A stretch of DNA of 64,000 nt from Anthopleura xanthogrammica (lineage: Eukaryota > Cnidaria > Anthozoa > Actiniaria > Actiniidae). Position 1 is the first letter of the stretch. Every line of letters starts with the position of its first letter. Below the pieces are notes generated by a model. The model ran no database searches. It had not been told where the DNA came from and worked only from the letters and a program-made list of their open reading frames with translations. Location: the NCBI GenBank assembly GCA_964019055.1, contig OZ025212.1:2200657-2264656 (forward strand), written 5' to 3'. Position numbers and translations under genes: made by a program. This document shows positions 26,426 through 39,179 of this stretch, piece after piece.

Positions 26426-26851
26426 GATTTCAAGCCATGAGGCTGGGGCCAATGCAAGCTATTGTTTTCCCCCGGACGGAAGTCGGTAGTATATGCTCAA
26501 GAACACTGTCTATTGTACATACTTGTTTTAAAAGAAAATGAGTTCGAATCACAAGAGAAGAGAAAGAAAGAAACATATGTTAAGCTTTGAGGGGATAAAG
26601 AAGAAGATTCTTGGGGAAATTGCAGAAAAATGGAGCTCAGAATTTGTTCTGACTTCGGAATCACAGGAAGATTGAAATAAGTTATTCCTTTCGTGTGCCA
26701 GTTGTTCTCACAAGCAGTAATTGCGCAGTTCCAATGCCAAACCATTATTATCATTACTCAGTATTCTTTTCTCGGCTTGAAATCATGGAATTCATGCGAC
26801 TTCCGTCCGGAAAAATAAAAGCTAGGTCCCAGCCCCTTTAGGCTTGAAATC
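26426..26851. mobile_element. Foldback element with GATTTCAAGCC ends
   Basis: GATTTCAAGCC and GAGGCTGGGGCC plus CCGGACGGAAGTC on the left are mirrored by GACTTCCGTCCGG, CCCAGCCCC and GGCTTGAAATC on the right. The interior has no transposase ORF. Confidence 0.6.
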
Positions 26852-27104
26852 CGGCTGTCAATAGCACGGTTTCACCTACGACAGGTGAAGTTATACAAAC
26901 AGCTTGACTTTTACAACAACAACAACAACAAAATAAAGAAGATATTCTGTTCATAAAAGACCTTTTCATGTCAAGGATGACGGCCGAAAATTCAAATGAG
27001 TTAAAATTAAACTGAATGGAAAAATCTATAATTGATACATTTACAAACGTTTGTGTTACTGACTGTATACGCCATATCCTATGTTTTTAAATTTGGGAAG
27101 CACG

Positions 27105-27290
27105 GGTGGCGTAGCGGTGAGAGCGCTCGATCGCCTATCACCAAGGCGACCCGGGTTCGATTCCTGGACTCAGTGTCGTATGTGAGTAAAGTTGCTTGTT
27201 GAATCTCTCTTGTGCATCGAGGGTTTCTCCGCGAGTTGCACTAAATTCCGAGTTCGAATTGGTGGCGGCTTGGGTGGGATCTGTCTTCCT
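27105..27290 (+). mobile_element. SINE with tRNA-like head
   Basis: The head has GGTGGCGTAGCGGTGAGAGC (A-box-like) and CCGGGTTCGATTCC (B-box). The body includes CCGCGAGTTGCACTAAATT, a word also present at about 17,497-17,515 and, with one change, at 53,317-53,335. The 3' limit is uncertain. Confidence 0.55.
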
Positions 27291-27587
27291 AAAATCGCCA
27301 TAAATTCGCCGGCCGAGTTACTTGCGCGATTTGGGGTTGCGAGTGTAGGTTTCAGTTTAATCCCGATATACAAGTGCAACGAATGATTGAGCTAGAGAAG
27401 TAAAACCTTACGGCTTGTATAAATTAAACCTCTGGCTTGGGCTTTTCAGTCAAATACCGTAAATTTGAATATGATTTCGCAAGGGCCGTTCACACTAAGT
27501 AGTTTTAAAGACTTTATGTTCGTTATGACTTTATTTTGAGAATAATTACTCACTGACGTGCAATTACTTGATTCTCCTAGCAACGAA

Positions 27588-27702
27588 AAACATTCATTAT
27601 TAATGGCTACTGTTTGTAAGGAATTAAGGTGGGATGTCTTGCGGAAAGACATCTTAATTCAGTCGGTGGTTGGCGCTCCTCACGGAACGCGCTTCTGACA
27701 CC
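27588..27702 (+). promoter_or_regulatory. Conserved 5' block of gene 4
   Basis: It contains the family leader ATTCATTATTAATGGCTACT, AATTAAGGTGGGATGTCTT and the GCTCCTCACGGAACGCGCTT stretch ending at the ATG. It is shared with genes 3 (first block), 5 and 6; likely 5' UTR plus proximal promoter. Confidence 0.45.
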
Positions 27703-30700
27703 ATGTCTTGGTGGATGAGCTATTCGTGGGTTTTCTGGTTGTTTTATCAAGCTCTTCATCAATCACTGCTCGGTAAGTTTTTAGTTTTATATTAGCTATT
27801 CAATTTGATATATAGGTGTAAATATATTCCTAGATTCATTTCTTCCTTATAATTAGCTTTATTAAGGTATCAGGATACGTTTGAGGCCTTCGAGATTACT
27901 TTACGCGCGAGCCGGAAAAAATGAGAAGAAAGAACTGCTAGTCAAACACATTTTGAAAGACGCATCACTCAAATCAAGAAATATTTTACCAAGTAAATTC
28001 AGCTATTTATTTCACGTAGACTAAGTACTACTAAAAGTATTTTCTCAGGGGTGATGTGCACCTTAATTGTTTGCCCTGTTTGGCATCTAACGGTGAAAAA
28101 GATTTAGCATGCAAACACCTAATTGCAAGAACATTGTCATATAAAAAAACAAAATAACAAATAGGAATTAATCAGAAATATTTATTATTTTGATTCTAAA
28201 GCCCCCTAGATTGATAAGAATAACGTTTTTAGTATACAGCAACAAGGTAATATATACTTCCAAAACAGTGAATTAATAACACCTGTTTTGCAAAAAATAA
28301 TTAATTCCTATTTGTTATTTGTTATTTTTATATGACAACGTTCTTGCAGGTGTGCATTCAGTTCCTTGCTAGAATGGACAATTCATGTCTTGAAAATATC
28401 AATGAGTTTTTTTTATAGATATCTCTTTGAAAATGAAAATATACAAAGGATTATTAACCGAGCGCGAGGTCTGTACGGGAAAATATCAGACCGAGGTCTT
28501 GACAGTACGGACCGAGCGCAGCGAGGTCCGTAAAAAAAAGACCGAGGTCTGATATTTTCTCGTAAAGACCGAGCAAGCGAGGTTAATAAATCGTTTATTA
28601 TATGGCTGTTTTTTTTAGCTGCGTCGACAAAAAACACGCGAACTTCCGGTATAACTTCCAAACACATAAAGTTAAACTGTCAAATCGTGAGTTTATTACA
28701 TCAGAAAACTGCTATTTTTTTTTTACACAAAAAACTTTAAAGCCCCTTCAGACCGATGTCACAGAAGTTCAAGCATTTTAAATGTTTCTAAGTTGTTTTT
28801 TTAAAACAATCGTAATAGAACTAAGCTCATTCATCGAAGTGGAAAAAAATAAACAAGAACTTGTTTAACAGATGGTCTAGGTCGTTAGCTGGTAAGCTTT
28901 CAATCTCTGTGTTTTTTCCAAGGCTGTTTAAATATTTATGGAGTATGTTCATGTCCGACTTGGTTTTTCTAATCGTATTTTTAGCTTTCTGGTTTGTAAC
29001 GAAGTTTTCAATCTGTTCTTGACTGTTAGGAGCTGTGTTTTCATATTGTTGGTTTTCATTTTCATGTCCACTTCGAGCTCGTCAGGGTAGTAAAATTCGC
29101 TCGGAGAATGGTCCTCTTCGTCGCTCATAATGTCTCAGATTCTCAGAATGTCATATTCAAATTTTATACCAAATATCTAATTTATAAATACATTAGAACC
29201 CCGCTCTACGGCCACCCGCTTAATACGGCCACCCGGTTATTACAGACAGTTTTGTAGGTCCCAACGAAATACATTTTTTTCTATTAAATTTACCCGCTTT
29301 ATACGGACACCCGGCTAATACGGCCACTTTGGCCTGTCCCCTTGATGGCCGTATCAAGCGGGTTCCACTGTATTTAGCTCTTTCTTCTCCATATTCTAAA
29401 GGTTTTTGAATTCATTTTATTGAAAAAAATATATAAGCTTAATTAACACGGAGTACTTTATAACGATATAGAATTGTACTGTTCTCGACCAATCAGAATC
29501 GAGAATTTTGTTGAGTGTACTATATCAGGTACTAGCCCCTTTCATCTCGACCACTCTAAACCCTCCTGTCCTATATTTTTCAATTTGTTGTGAACAAATG
29601 CAGCTGTTTGCTAGAATCAATATTAAGATGAAAGGGATAATCAAATTATTAAAACTTTTATCACCAAAATATTAAACTGGAAATTATCTATCATATCACA
29701 GATCATGATTAGGGGAGGGGTGGTATAGTAGATCATGATTAGGGGAGGGGTGGTACAATAGATCATGATTAGGGGAGGGGTGGTATAGTAGATCATGATT
29801 AGGGGAGGGGTGGTATAGAAGATCATGATTAGGGGAGGGGTGGTATAGTAGATCATGATTAGGGGAGGGGTGGTATAGTAGATCATGATTAGGGGGGTGG
29901 TATAGTAGATCATGATTAGGGGAGGGGTGGTATAGTAGATCATGATTAGGGGAGGGGTGGTATAGTAGATCATGATTAGGGGAGGGGTGGTATAGTAGAT
30001 CATGATTAGGGGAGGGGTGGTATAGTAGATCATGATTAGGGGAGGGATGGTATAGTAGATCATGATTAGGGGAGGGGTGGTATGGTAGATCATGATTAGG
30101 GGAGGGGTGGTACAATAGATCATGATTAGGGTAAGGGTGGTATGGTAGATCATGATTAGGGGAGGGGTGGTATAGTAGATCATGACTAGGGGAGGGGTGG
30201 TAAAGTAGATCATGATTAGGGAAGGGTTGGTACAATAGATCATGATTAGGGGAGGGGTGGTATAGTAGATCATGATTAGGGGAGGGGTGGTATAGTAGAT
30301 CATGATTAGGGGAGGGGTGGTATAGTAGATCATGATTAGGGGAGGGGTGGTATAGTAGATCATGATTAGGGTAAGGGTGGTATGGTAGATCATGATTAGG
30401 GGAGGGGTGGTATAGTAGATCATGACTAGGGGAGGGGTGGTAAAGTAGATCATGATTAGGGAAGGGTTGGTACAATAGATCATGATTAGGGGAGGGGTGG
30501 TATAGTAGATCATGATTAGGGGAGGGGTGGTATAGTAGATCATGATTGGGGGAGGGGTGGTACAATAGATCATGATTAGGGGAGGGGTGGTATGGTAGAT
30601 CATGATTAGGGGAGGGGTTGTATAGTAGATCATGATTAGGGGAGGGGTGGTATAGTAGATCATGATTAGGGGAGGGGTGGTATGGTAGATCATGATTAGG

Positions 30701-33700
30701 GGAGGGGTGGTATAGTTAGAAGTTAGTTAGAATGTACTTTATTGGCATGACCTTGCTGATTACAGGTATTGCTAAAGCATGTAACAGTAACTTAATATAA
30801 AATTATTTTAAAATGGCTTTTACAAATCAATAAGATATGGGTATATATATATATATATTCATATAATTTACGAATCAAGGTATTATTGAAGTTAATTATG
30901 GTATATTGAATAATTTGATAATTTTGATTATTAACATTTCGATTGTCTTAGTTCCATACATTTTAAGATATATTTGGTAAAATAGTATATAACGTTGTTG
31001 TTCTTCAACGTCATTAGCGAGCAAATATATTCTTTTTCTTGATTTATTTTGTTAGTTGTGGAAATTTCATTTTTAATTAAATTAGAGAAATCATTTCTTA
31101 GGTTATTATAAAGGTGACAGTTTAAGATCATGTGTAACTCTTTTTCTATTTCGTTTTTATTACATAGTGTGCAGAGACGTTGATCTGTGGGAATATGTAG
31201 TTTATGATAACGCCCTGCTTCTATAGCGAGTTTGTGGTTACTTATTCTTAATTTAGTGAACTGCCTTCTTTGATCAAAATCACGAATCACATCTAGGTAT
31301 TTTTCAATTTCATAGTCTTTCTTAAATGAATTGTAGAAAGAAAGTTTTATCGAATTATTGAGAAGAGTTTCCCAAAATATAACATAATTCTGCTTCATCT
31401 TATTGTAGTATTCTGATAAAGTTGGTTTTGGAGTTGGTCTCTTAAAAATGTTTGCGTCTTTTATGTTATAAAAGTTCAGTGTAAGTAGTAAATTTGAGTG
31501 ATAGCAAGTTTTTTGTTGAGTATATAAAGATTTCGAAATTATCAAGGCTTGCTTTGCTATTGCATTTTCTGGTAAAGAATGTAGATGATTAAGGTATTTT
31601 AAAGTTAATCTGTCTATGACTAATTTCAAAGGAAATCTTCCGAGTTCGCCTCTACAGGCGATATTTGACGCTTTGTTATTGACACCAAGATAGTATTTGC
31701 AAAAACGTAAATGAGCCTTTTCAGTTGGTGATTTTTCCCATTTTTCGAGATTGCTATTTTGGTAAACTCCCCAAATTTCACTGGCATAAGTGAGTATAGG
31801 CGTTATAAGTGAATCAAATATCCTATTTGCCTGTTGCGGCCTTAATTTTTGAAGATCAATGTTACGACTAATCTTATAGAAAGCATGAAGTGCTTTTTCT
31901 CTGGATTGTTTCAGGTGGGCAGAAAAGTTTCCAGTTGAGCTTAATTTAACCCCAAGATAAGTAAATTCTTTCACAATTTCAAGGGGTTTATTATTTAGTG
32001 TGAATGATGCCTGTTTTATTTTATCAGTCTCTCTTTTGCAAAAGATCATGACTTTTGATTTTTTCTCATTAACTGTCATTTGCCATTTTGTGCAAAAGTC
32101 GTTTACATAATTAATGCTGTTTTGTAGACCAATTTTTGATTTCGATATAAGAACTAGATCATCCGCGTATAATAGACTAGTAAGTTTTGAACCATTTGGT
32201 AGAATAATCGGATCAGTTCCAATATTTTTGTCAAGTAAAGTCGAAAGTTCATTTAAGTATAAGTTAAATAAAAGTGGACTTAAAATGCAACCTTGTCGAA
32301 CACCACGTTTATATTCGAATGACTTGGTTCGCTTTGTCCCTAATTTGATAAAACATGTTGATTTGGAGTAAAGATTTTTGATAAGTTTATAGAAATTTCC
32401 GTTGATTTTATTTTTAAGTAGTCTAATCAACAAACCTTCGTGCCAGATAGAATCAAATGCTTTTTTAAAGTCTATGAAGCAAGCATATATCCTTTCTCCT
32501 TTAACATTTGTAACGTGTTTATCAATTACAGTACGCAATGTAAAAATATGATCGGAGGTTCTACCATCGGGCAAGAAACCAATTTGAGAATTGTGTAGTA
32601 AATTGCAATTTTTTATGAACTTTAACAGTCTTTGGTTAAGTATCGCAGAAAAAAGTTTCCCTAAACAGCTCGAGACACAAATACCTCTATAATTACCTGT
32701 ATCTGAACGATTTCCAGATTTAAAAATCGGAGTCAAAGATCCTTCGCACCATGTGTCAGGATAAATTCCCGATTCTAAAATAAGATTAAATAGTTTTTTG
32801 TAGATTGGAACCATAATGTCTGCACTATGGCGAATCATTTCATTCCTTATTTTATCAGAGGCAGCTGCTTTTTTGTTTTTCAGAGTCTTAATGCATGCTA
32901 ATATTTCTTCGTGTGTTATGATAGCATTAAGTAGTGAATTACATTCTCCAGAACTGTTTTTCTCTAAGTTTTGTAATTCTTTTACGAGTTTTGATTGATC
33001 TTGAGTTAGTTTTTTGTTTGAATGTAGTGTTTTAAAGTGTTCAATCCATTGTTCTTCTGTTATTGGTGGAATTTCGTCTTCATGAATGTCTTCATTTGCC
33101 GATTTAAGAACTTTCCAAAAGTCAGAAGTATTAGCGTTATTTTCAAGTTCATCTAGCTTGGTTGCATGAAAATCTTTTTTCTTTGATTTCAATAACCGTT
33201 TAAAAGATTTTAGTTCAGTATGATATGTTTCTCGAAGAGAGTGATTTGACGGTTCACGATGCTTTTTGTTCGAGATTTTTCTTATTTCTTTTCTCGCATT
33301 TTTACATTCGTAGTCAAACCATTTCTTACAACAAAAGTTCCGTTTCTTTTGTTTACGTTTGGGTTTCTTTTCTTTTAAAGACATTTTAGCCGCTTGCATA
33401 AAAATTGATTGCACAAAGTGAGCTGCTCTATTTATAGACTCTTTGTTTGACGTCGAGAAATCTTTTGTAAGAAATCCATGTATTAAACGAGTTACATTGG
33501 GCGATAACATCGCTTGTTTAAATGGCTCAATACATTCTGTAGTCCATATGAATTGTGGAGATAGATCTTGGAGATTATCTAAGTTTTTCTTACGTGAGTA
33601 ATTATGTGCGACAGATTCTATCCAAGTACAAATTGGGCTGTGGTCTGACAAGAAGTTAGGTTGGTCTACAATAAAGTACTTCACATCTTGAAAAACGTGT

Positions 33701-36700
33701 TGATCTGTGATAATGTAATCAACGGTACTTACTCAATGTAACTTTACCTAATGAATCACCTTTACTTCGTCCATTGAGAATTTTTAAGTCAAATATCTTG
33801 CAGATGTCTAATAATCTTTTGCCGTGAGAATTAACAGTGGAATCAAAATTTTTTCGTAACTTTGTATCAAACGACAAGTCGCTGCGGTCATTTTGTATAA
33901 AAACATTTCCATCCTTGCATATAGAGTCTTTATCTATACCTATTCTAGCATTAAAGTCACCTAGAAGCATTATATTCCCTTTTTTGGCAAAGGTGTCAAT
34001 ATCACTCTCTAGTTGATCAAAAATCTCTGCGTCGAAATAGTTAGAGTTATCGGGTGGTATGTACAAACCACGAACATATAGATCGACGTTTTTCTTAAAA
34101 ACTTCTTTAGATATTTTACACCATAAAAAATTGTTATGTGATCTAATAATTTCAATTTTATCTTCATAGCATTTTCTGTATAAGAATAGTATTCCGCCAG
34201 AGTTTCTTCCGATTTTTCTTTTTCTAGAATTCTTTTTTTGAGAATCTACTGAAAAAGAGTTAAAACCATCAATGTATGGAACTGTGTTTAACCAGGTTTC
34301 TGTCAGGAATATGAAATCATATTTAGTTATAGCATTTAAAAAATCAAGGCATTTAGTTTTATCACCTATGAGATTATTATGTAGACCGTTAATATTCCAG
34401 GTACAAAAGGAAATATTTCTGGTAAAAGTATACATGACTGCTAAAATTTACTTAGCTAGAACTCTCTGTCAAAGAATTCAATGAGAAAAAAGGGAAGGCA
34501 GTTCCCCAGTAGAAGAAAATAATGAATAATAAAAATAAAAGAATAATAAAGATAATATAGTAGATCATGATTAGGGGAGGGGTGGTATAGTAGATCATGA
34601 TTAGGGGAGGGATGGTATAGTAGATCATGATTAGGGGAGGGGTGGTATAGTAGATCATGATTAGGGGAGGGGTGGTATAGTAGATCATGATTAGGGGAGG
34701 GGTGGTATAGTAGATCATGATTAGGGGAGGGATGGTATAGTAGATCATGATTAGGGGAGGGGTGGTATGGTAGATCATGATTAGGGGAGGGGTGGTACAA
34801 TAGATCATGATTAGGGTAAGGGTGGTATGGTAGATCATGATTAGGGGAGGGGTGGTATAGTAGATCATGACTAGGGGAGGGGTGGTAAAGTAGATCATGA
34901 TTAGGGAAGGGGTGGTACAATAGATCATGATTAGGGGAGGGGTGGTATAGTAGATCATGATTAGGGGAGGGGTGGTAAAGTAGATCATGATTAGGGGAGG
35001 GGTGGTAAAGTAGATCATGATTAGGGGAGGGGTGTTACAATAGATCATGATTAGGGGAGGGGTGGTATGGTAGATCATGATTAGGGGAGGGGTGGTATGG
35101 TAGATCATGATTAGGGGAGGGGTGGTAAAGTAGATCATGATTAGGGGAGGGGTGGTACAATAGATCATGATTAGGGGAGGGGTGGTATGGTAGATCATGA
35201 TTAGGGGAGGGGTGGTATAGTAGATCATGATTGGGGGAGGGGTGGTAATAATACCATGAACATGGGAGGGGTGGTATAGTAGATCATGATTGGGGGAGGG
35301 GTGGTATAGTAGATTATGATTAGGGGAGGGGTGGTATAGTAGATTATGATTAGGGGAGGGGTGGTATAGTAGATCATGATTAGGGGAGGGGTGGTATAGT
35401 AGATTATGATTAGGGGAGGGGTGGTATAGTAGATTATGATTAGGGGAGGGGTGGTATAGTAGATCATGATTGGGGGAGGGGTGGTATAGTAGATTATGAT
35501 TGGGGGAGGGGTGGTATAGTAGATTATGATTAGGGGAGGGGTGGTATAGTAGATCATGATTAGGGGAGGGGTGGTATAGTAGATTATGATTGGGGGAGGG
35601 GTGGTATAGTAGATTATGATTAGGGGAGGGGTGGTATAGTAGATCATGATTGGGGGAGGGGTGGTATAGTAGATTATGATTGGGGGAGGGGTGGTATAGT
35701 AGATTATGATTAGGGGAGGGGTGGTATAGTAGATCATGATTGGGGGAGGGGTGGTATAGTAGATTATGATTGGGGGAGGGGTGGTATAGTAGATTATGAT
35801 TAGGGGAGGGGTGGTATAGTAGATCATGATTGGGGGAGGGGTGGTATAGTAGATTATGATTGGGGGAGGGGTGGTATAGTAGATTATGATTAGGGGAGGG
35901 GTGGTATAGTAGATCATGATTAGGGGAGGGGTGGTATAGTAGATTATGATTGGGGGAGGGGTGGTATAGTAGATTATGATTGGGGGAGGGGTGGTATAGT
36001 AGATTATGATTAGGGGAGGGGTGGTATAGTAGATTATGATTAGGGGAGGGGTGGTATAGTAGATTATGATTGGGGGAGGGGTGGTATAGTAGATTATGAT
36101 TAGGGGAGGGGTGGTATAGTAGATCATGATTAGGGGAGGGGTGGTATAGTAGATTATGATTGGGGGAGGGGTGGTATAGTAGATTATGATTGGGGGAGGG
36201 GTGGTATAGTAGATTATGATTAGGGGAGGGGTGGTATAGTAGATTATGATTAGGGGAGAGGTTGTGCTCAAACAGTATTTTTGATTTATCATTTCGGATT
36301 TTAGTCAACGCGGATACTTGTAACAAACAAATGGTGTTTAAATTGCCTCTCAAAGGCAAGACGCTGATCAATCATATCTTTGAAGAAGTAGAAGTTACGA
36401 ATGATGAACAATGCGAATCTCTTTGTTTCTTGGATGATCACTGTATCTCGTACAACTATCACACAAGAGCGAGTGGTGAGTCACACATGTGTGAGCTGAG
36501 TGAGTCTGATCACTTTATGCATCCTGAAGATCTAGTGGACAGACCTGGTGTCATCTACAGAAGTGCTCAGGTATAAGATATGCGTTGTAATATAAGTAGT
36601 TTTTATTCTACATCGTGATTGGTTGGCTTTGTAAAAGTGGTCCCAGTTGATGTGTCCGCTATGTAAGATCATTATTTACAGCATGGTTCAGATTGGCCCA

Positions 36701-38582
36701 TTCTTGCTGCTAGAGCTCATTGGGTTTCTCAAAAACAATTAAGTTCCTCGCAGGCCGCGGTCTTTATTGCCTTCTGTTGTTATAAGTCTTGGATATCTTT
36801 TAAAAAGCAAAAATATGATGAGTATCAGTGTTGTTTGGGTGATGTGTAACCCTAACGGAAATTCCAACTAACCGTGATAGCAACTTTGACGTTACTTTAT
36901 GCAACCAATATTTTCTTTCATTCTATCTTATTTCGCTTCTCTGTTTAGAACACCTGCAACTGTCCTAAAAGCTCGACATGCAGATATAACTTTGTTGACA
37001 ACACGCATCGCTGTGAATGTAAACCTGGATTTACTGGAGATCAATGCCAAACGAGTGAGTAAACTACTGCACCTTATATCATCGAATAGAATATTTACTT
37101 GGTATTATTAGTGTCTACGTACAGTTGCGAAATAAAATGCATGCCTCTGTGAAAGGAATGTTTGAATCCCTTTCTCATAAGCCGGGAGTTGTTTTCAAAT
37201 TATATCAAACCAGTAAATACATTAAATTTAATAGATTATTACAAATATATTAATGACAAATATATCTTTAATCAGATATCGATGAGTGTGCTTCCAATCC
37301 TTGTCAAAATGGAGGATCATGTCTAGACCAAGTCAACTCATACACCTGTACATGTGCTGCAGGATTTACTGGGGACAACTGCCAGACAGGTGAGAACCAG
37401 TTAATACTGAAATCAACAGATTATTACAAATACATTAATGACAAATATATCTTTAATCAGATATCAACGAGTGTGCTTCCAATCCTTGTCAAAATGGAGG
37501 ATCATGTCAAGACCAAGTCAACTCATACACCTGTAGATGTGCTGCAGGATTTACTGGGATCAACTGCCAGACAGGTGAGAACCAGTTAATATTGACATTA
37601 ATAGATTATTACAAATACATTAATGACAAATATATCTTTAATCAGATATCGATGAGTGTGCATCTAATCCTTGTCAAAATGGAGGATCATGTCAAGACCA
37701 AGTCAACTCACACACCTGTAGATGTGCTGCAGGATTTGAAGGAGATAATTGTGAAATAGGTGAGACTTCTTCAAGAATTTGAAATATATTATCTTTGCTA
37801 CATTTTGGCCTACATTATTTCGTGAAAGGAAAATTTCTGGGGGATGCAGAAGATGATCTGAAAAAGTGCACTCAATAGTCTTCATAGGTGCAACACGGAT
37901 ACTTTCAAATTATATACACCAACTTCAAAAATCGTTATGGGGTTTAATCATGGAGCTAAGACCGATCGCGAAGGGTGCGCAGGTGTTCTGGGAAAACAGT
38001 TTAAACTGTTAAAATGACGCTAATAATATGCATATTGCAGTTTTGCAGCTCTCTCTCGAACACTGATTAAAGTTACCGAGGAAAGCAGTTTGTCACTTTT
38101 CATGAATTTTTATGTATGCAAACAGTTAACACCTGTGAGCATCCTCAAACTGCAGTTTGTATCAAAATATTTAATTTTTTACATGAAATGTTTCCGATGA
38201 TCCTCAACGGCCTCAGCATTTTAGGTTTTTGGTAACTAAAGCTGCCGATACACGCTGCAATTTTTTCTCGCTCTGCCAATGCAATTTTTTTTTTGTTGCG
38301 TTGCAAGTGCGAGACACTATTTCAGCGTGTATCATGCACCGCGACGTTGTGTATGTATAAAAAAATTTTTTTCTTTACTTCAACTTATTCACCAAAGCGC
38401 GTATCCACGAGTACGTCTCATTAGCACGTTATTGTATTTTTACTGTTATGTTACTGATATCGTCATTTCCATGGTGAAATTCGTTTCTCACCGTGCAGTG
38501 TGCTTCGACTTTTGACATCAACTAGAGGGCCACTAGTTTATTAGTTTTTAACTATTCCGTGTCACCCTCTTTAAATAAAGAG

Positions 38583-38656
<74 letters not shown>

Positions 38657-39179
38657 TCGCAAGCTCATTTTCATGTAAAACATTGCTTATGTGAATTTTT
38701 TCTAATGTATTGTAGGATGGCTCAAGGTCGGTAGTGAAGTGTGTATTGGATCAAAAAACAATCAGTTCGGAAGGTTTACTATTCCAGATGCCTGTCATGT
38801 CTTGAACTTCAAACTTGTTTATGTGTCTGGAGGTGGAATATCATGGCGATCTGGAGAGCGCAAAGCATACTGGGGAACTACCTTTGAAAACAAAAGCAAA
38901 TATCTTGATATGCACATTACGGATACCAGCGACAACAGAATCAGTCCACCACCTGACTTCCAACTGTTATACAAGGGAAACGGTTATCTAACATACCAGT
39001 TACCAGGTGTGACCAACATGGACCCAGAACTTACATTCCCTGAGTTGTCACCTTCCCTAGCAGTAACAGCAGGCAAGGAGTTCAGGATATGGGTGGATCA
39101 AGATCTGTATGACAAGCTTGAAAGCGACAACGAGGGGCAAACGTGTGCTGATGTTTGGATTAAGAAGCAGAATGTATAA
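27703..39179 (+). CDS. Gene 4: secreted PAN-EGF(1+3)-novel C-terminal domain protein
   Basis: Seven exons: 27703-27772, 36305-36570, 36949-37054, 37276-37389, 37461-37574, 37646-37759, 38716-39179, in frame for 415 residues. Intron 1 is 8.5 kb and holds MITEs, two blocks of the 30-bp minisatellite and an antisense LINE. The PAN exon is nearly identical to that of gene 2. Three EGF exons follow the EGF-like variant; two of them read TCRCAAGF (second: DINEC). The C-terminal domain runs from [18 protein letters not shown] to [12 protein letters not shown]. Linking exon 1 to exon 2 across this intron is inference from family structure and phase; both splice sites are intact. Confidence 0.82.
28124..28347. 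mobile_element. MITE in gene 4 intron 1
   Basis: GCAAGAACATTGTCATATAA and AACAAATAGGAATTAAT on the left face ATTAATTCCTATTTGTT and TATATGACAACGTTCTTGC on the right. Confidence 0.65.
28451..28589. mobile_element. Palindromic GACCGAGGTC MITE
   Basis: TTATTAACC and GGTTAATAA ends enclose repeated GACCGAGGTC palindromes and inverted GGAAAATATCAGACC / GGTCTGATATTTTCT. No ORF. Confidence 0.65.
29191..29370. mobile_element. Pogo/Tigger-like MITE
   Basis: Ends CATTAGAACCCCGCT and AGCGGGTTCCACTG, with TA on both sides (29189-29190, 29371-29372). The interior repeats TACGGCCACCCG. The terminal form and TA duplication fit the pogo/Tigger group of Tc1-mariner elements. Nonautonomous. Confidence 0.6.
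29700..30715. repeat. 30-bp G-rich minisatellite, left block, gene 4 intron 1
   Basis: Same unit as in gene 3, with variants TACAATAG, TATGGTAG and TAAAGTAG. It shows a higher-order order of variants (for example 30,121-30,240 and 30,361-30,480). Ends where the LINE begins. Confidence 0.97.
30931..33684 (-). CDS. LINE reverse transcriptase ORF (917 codons)
   Basis: Intact from about 33,684 to 30,931. It opens with the last endonuclease motif ([11 protein letters not shown]), then RT blocks: [58 protein letters not shown] and [11 protein letters not shown] (catalytic YADD). The C-terminal part has a [20 protein letters not shown] zinc-knuckle-like motif. It copies its own RNA into DNA at a nicked target. 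The start is not a true start, because the preceding endonuclease is out of frame. Recent, but probably inactive because of that break. Confidence 0.85.
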   Translation of the reverse strand: MKYFIVDQPNFLSDHSPICTWIESVAHNYSRKKNLDNLQDLSPQFIWTTECIEPFKQAMLSPNVTRLIHGFLTKDFSTSNKESINRAAHFVQSIFMQAAKMSLKEKKPKRKQKKRNFCCKKWFDYECKNARKEIRKISNKKHREPSNHSLRETYHTELKSFKRLLKSKKKDFHATKLDELENNANTSDFWKVLKSANEDIHEDEIPPITEEQWIEHFKTLHSNKKLTQDQSKLVKELQNLEKNSSGECNSLLNAIITHEEILACIKTLKNKKAAASDKIRNEMIRHSADIMVPIYKKLFNLILESGIYPDTWCEGSLTPIFKSGNRSDTGNYRGICVSSCLGKLFSAILNQRLLKFIKNCNLLHNSQIGFLPDGRTSDHIFTLRTVIDKHVTNVKGERIYACFIDFKKAFDSIWHEGLLIRLLKNKINGNFYKLIKNLYSKSTCFIKLGTKRTKSFEYKRGVRQGCILSPLLFNLYLNELSTLLDKNIGTDPIILPNGSKLTSLLYADDLVLISKSKIGLQNSINYVNDFCTKWQMTVNEKKSKVMIFCKRETDKIKQASFTLNNKPLEIVKEFTYLGVKLSSTGNFSAHLKQSREKALHAFYKISRNIDLQKLRPQQANRIFDSLITPILTYASEIWGVYQNSNLEKWEKSPTEKAHLRFCKYYLGVNNKASNIACRGELGRFPLKLVIDRLTLKYLNHLHSLPENAIAKQALIISKSLYTQQKTCYHSNLLLTLNFYNIKDANIFKRPTPKPTLSEYYNKMKQNYVIFWETLLNNSIKLSFYNSFKKDYEIEKYLDVIRDFDQRRQFTKLRISNHKLAIEAGRYHKLHIPTDQRLCTLCNKNEIEKELHMILNCHLYNNLRNDFSNLIKNEISTTNKINQEKEYICSLMTLKNNNVIYYFTKYILKCMELRQSKC
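33685..34435 (-). pseudogene. LINE endonuclease domain, separated by a frameshift
   Basis: An APE-type endonuclease reading frame from ATG at 34,435: [29 protein letters not shown] in order. The frame ends at 33,719 after GKVTLSKYR. The missing end of the domain ([12 protein letters not shown], then SDHSP) continues in another frame into the downstream RT frame, so one frameshift near 33,720 breaks an originally continuous protein. Confidence 0.8.
34556..36262. repeat. 30-bp G-rich minisatellite, right block, gene 4 intron 1
   Basis: Continuation beyond the LINE. The part from about 35,280 is a homogenised sub-array with TAGATTATGATT in many units and a repeating order of ATTAGGGG and ATTGGGGG variants. 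It ends 42 bp before the exon 2 acceptor of gene 4. Confidence 0.97.
38578..38656. repeat. (ATT)n microsatellite in the gene 4 last intron
   Basis: About 79 bp of perfect trinucleotide repeat, followed by ACTCGCAAGCTCATTTTCAT, which is also found at the same place in gene 5 (49,645-49,664). Confidence 0.95.

Larger units (their letters stand above)
30716..34555 (-). mobile_element. Antisense non-LTR retrotransposon inside the minisatellite
   Basis: Inserted in the minisatellite with a possible 5-bp TATAG duplication. The 3' end on the - strand finishes in a TAACTAACTTCTAAC-type tail instead of poly(A). It encodes endonuclease then reverse transcriptase, with no ORF1-like frame upstream, so it is 5'-truncated or a single-ORF type. 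Clade not assigned. Confidence 0.85.

Noticed and set aside
29641..30693. 350-codon repetitive frame on the - strand
   Set aside because: Same minisatellite artefact as above.
34452..36371. Open reading frames of 350-640 codons with 10-residue repeats on the - strand
   Set aside because: They come from a 30-bp minisatellite with no stops on one strand; several frames are open at once with periodic peptides, and the array lies in an intron of gene 4.
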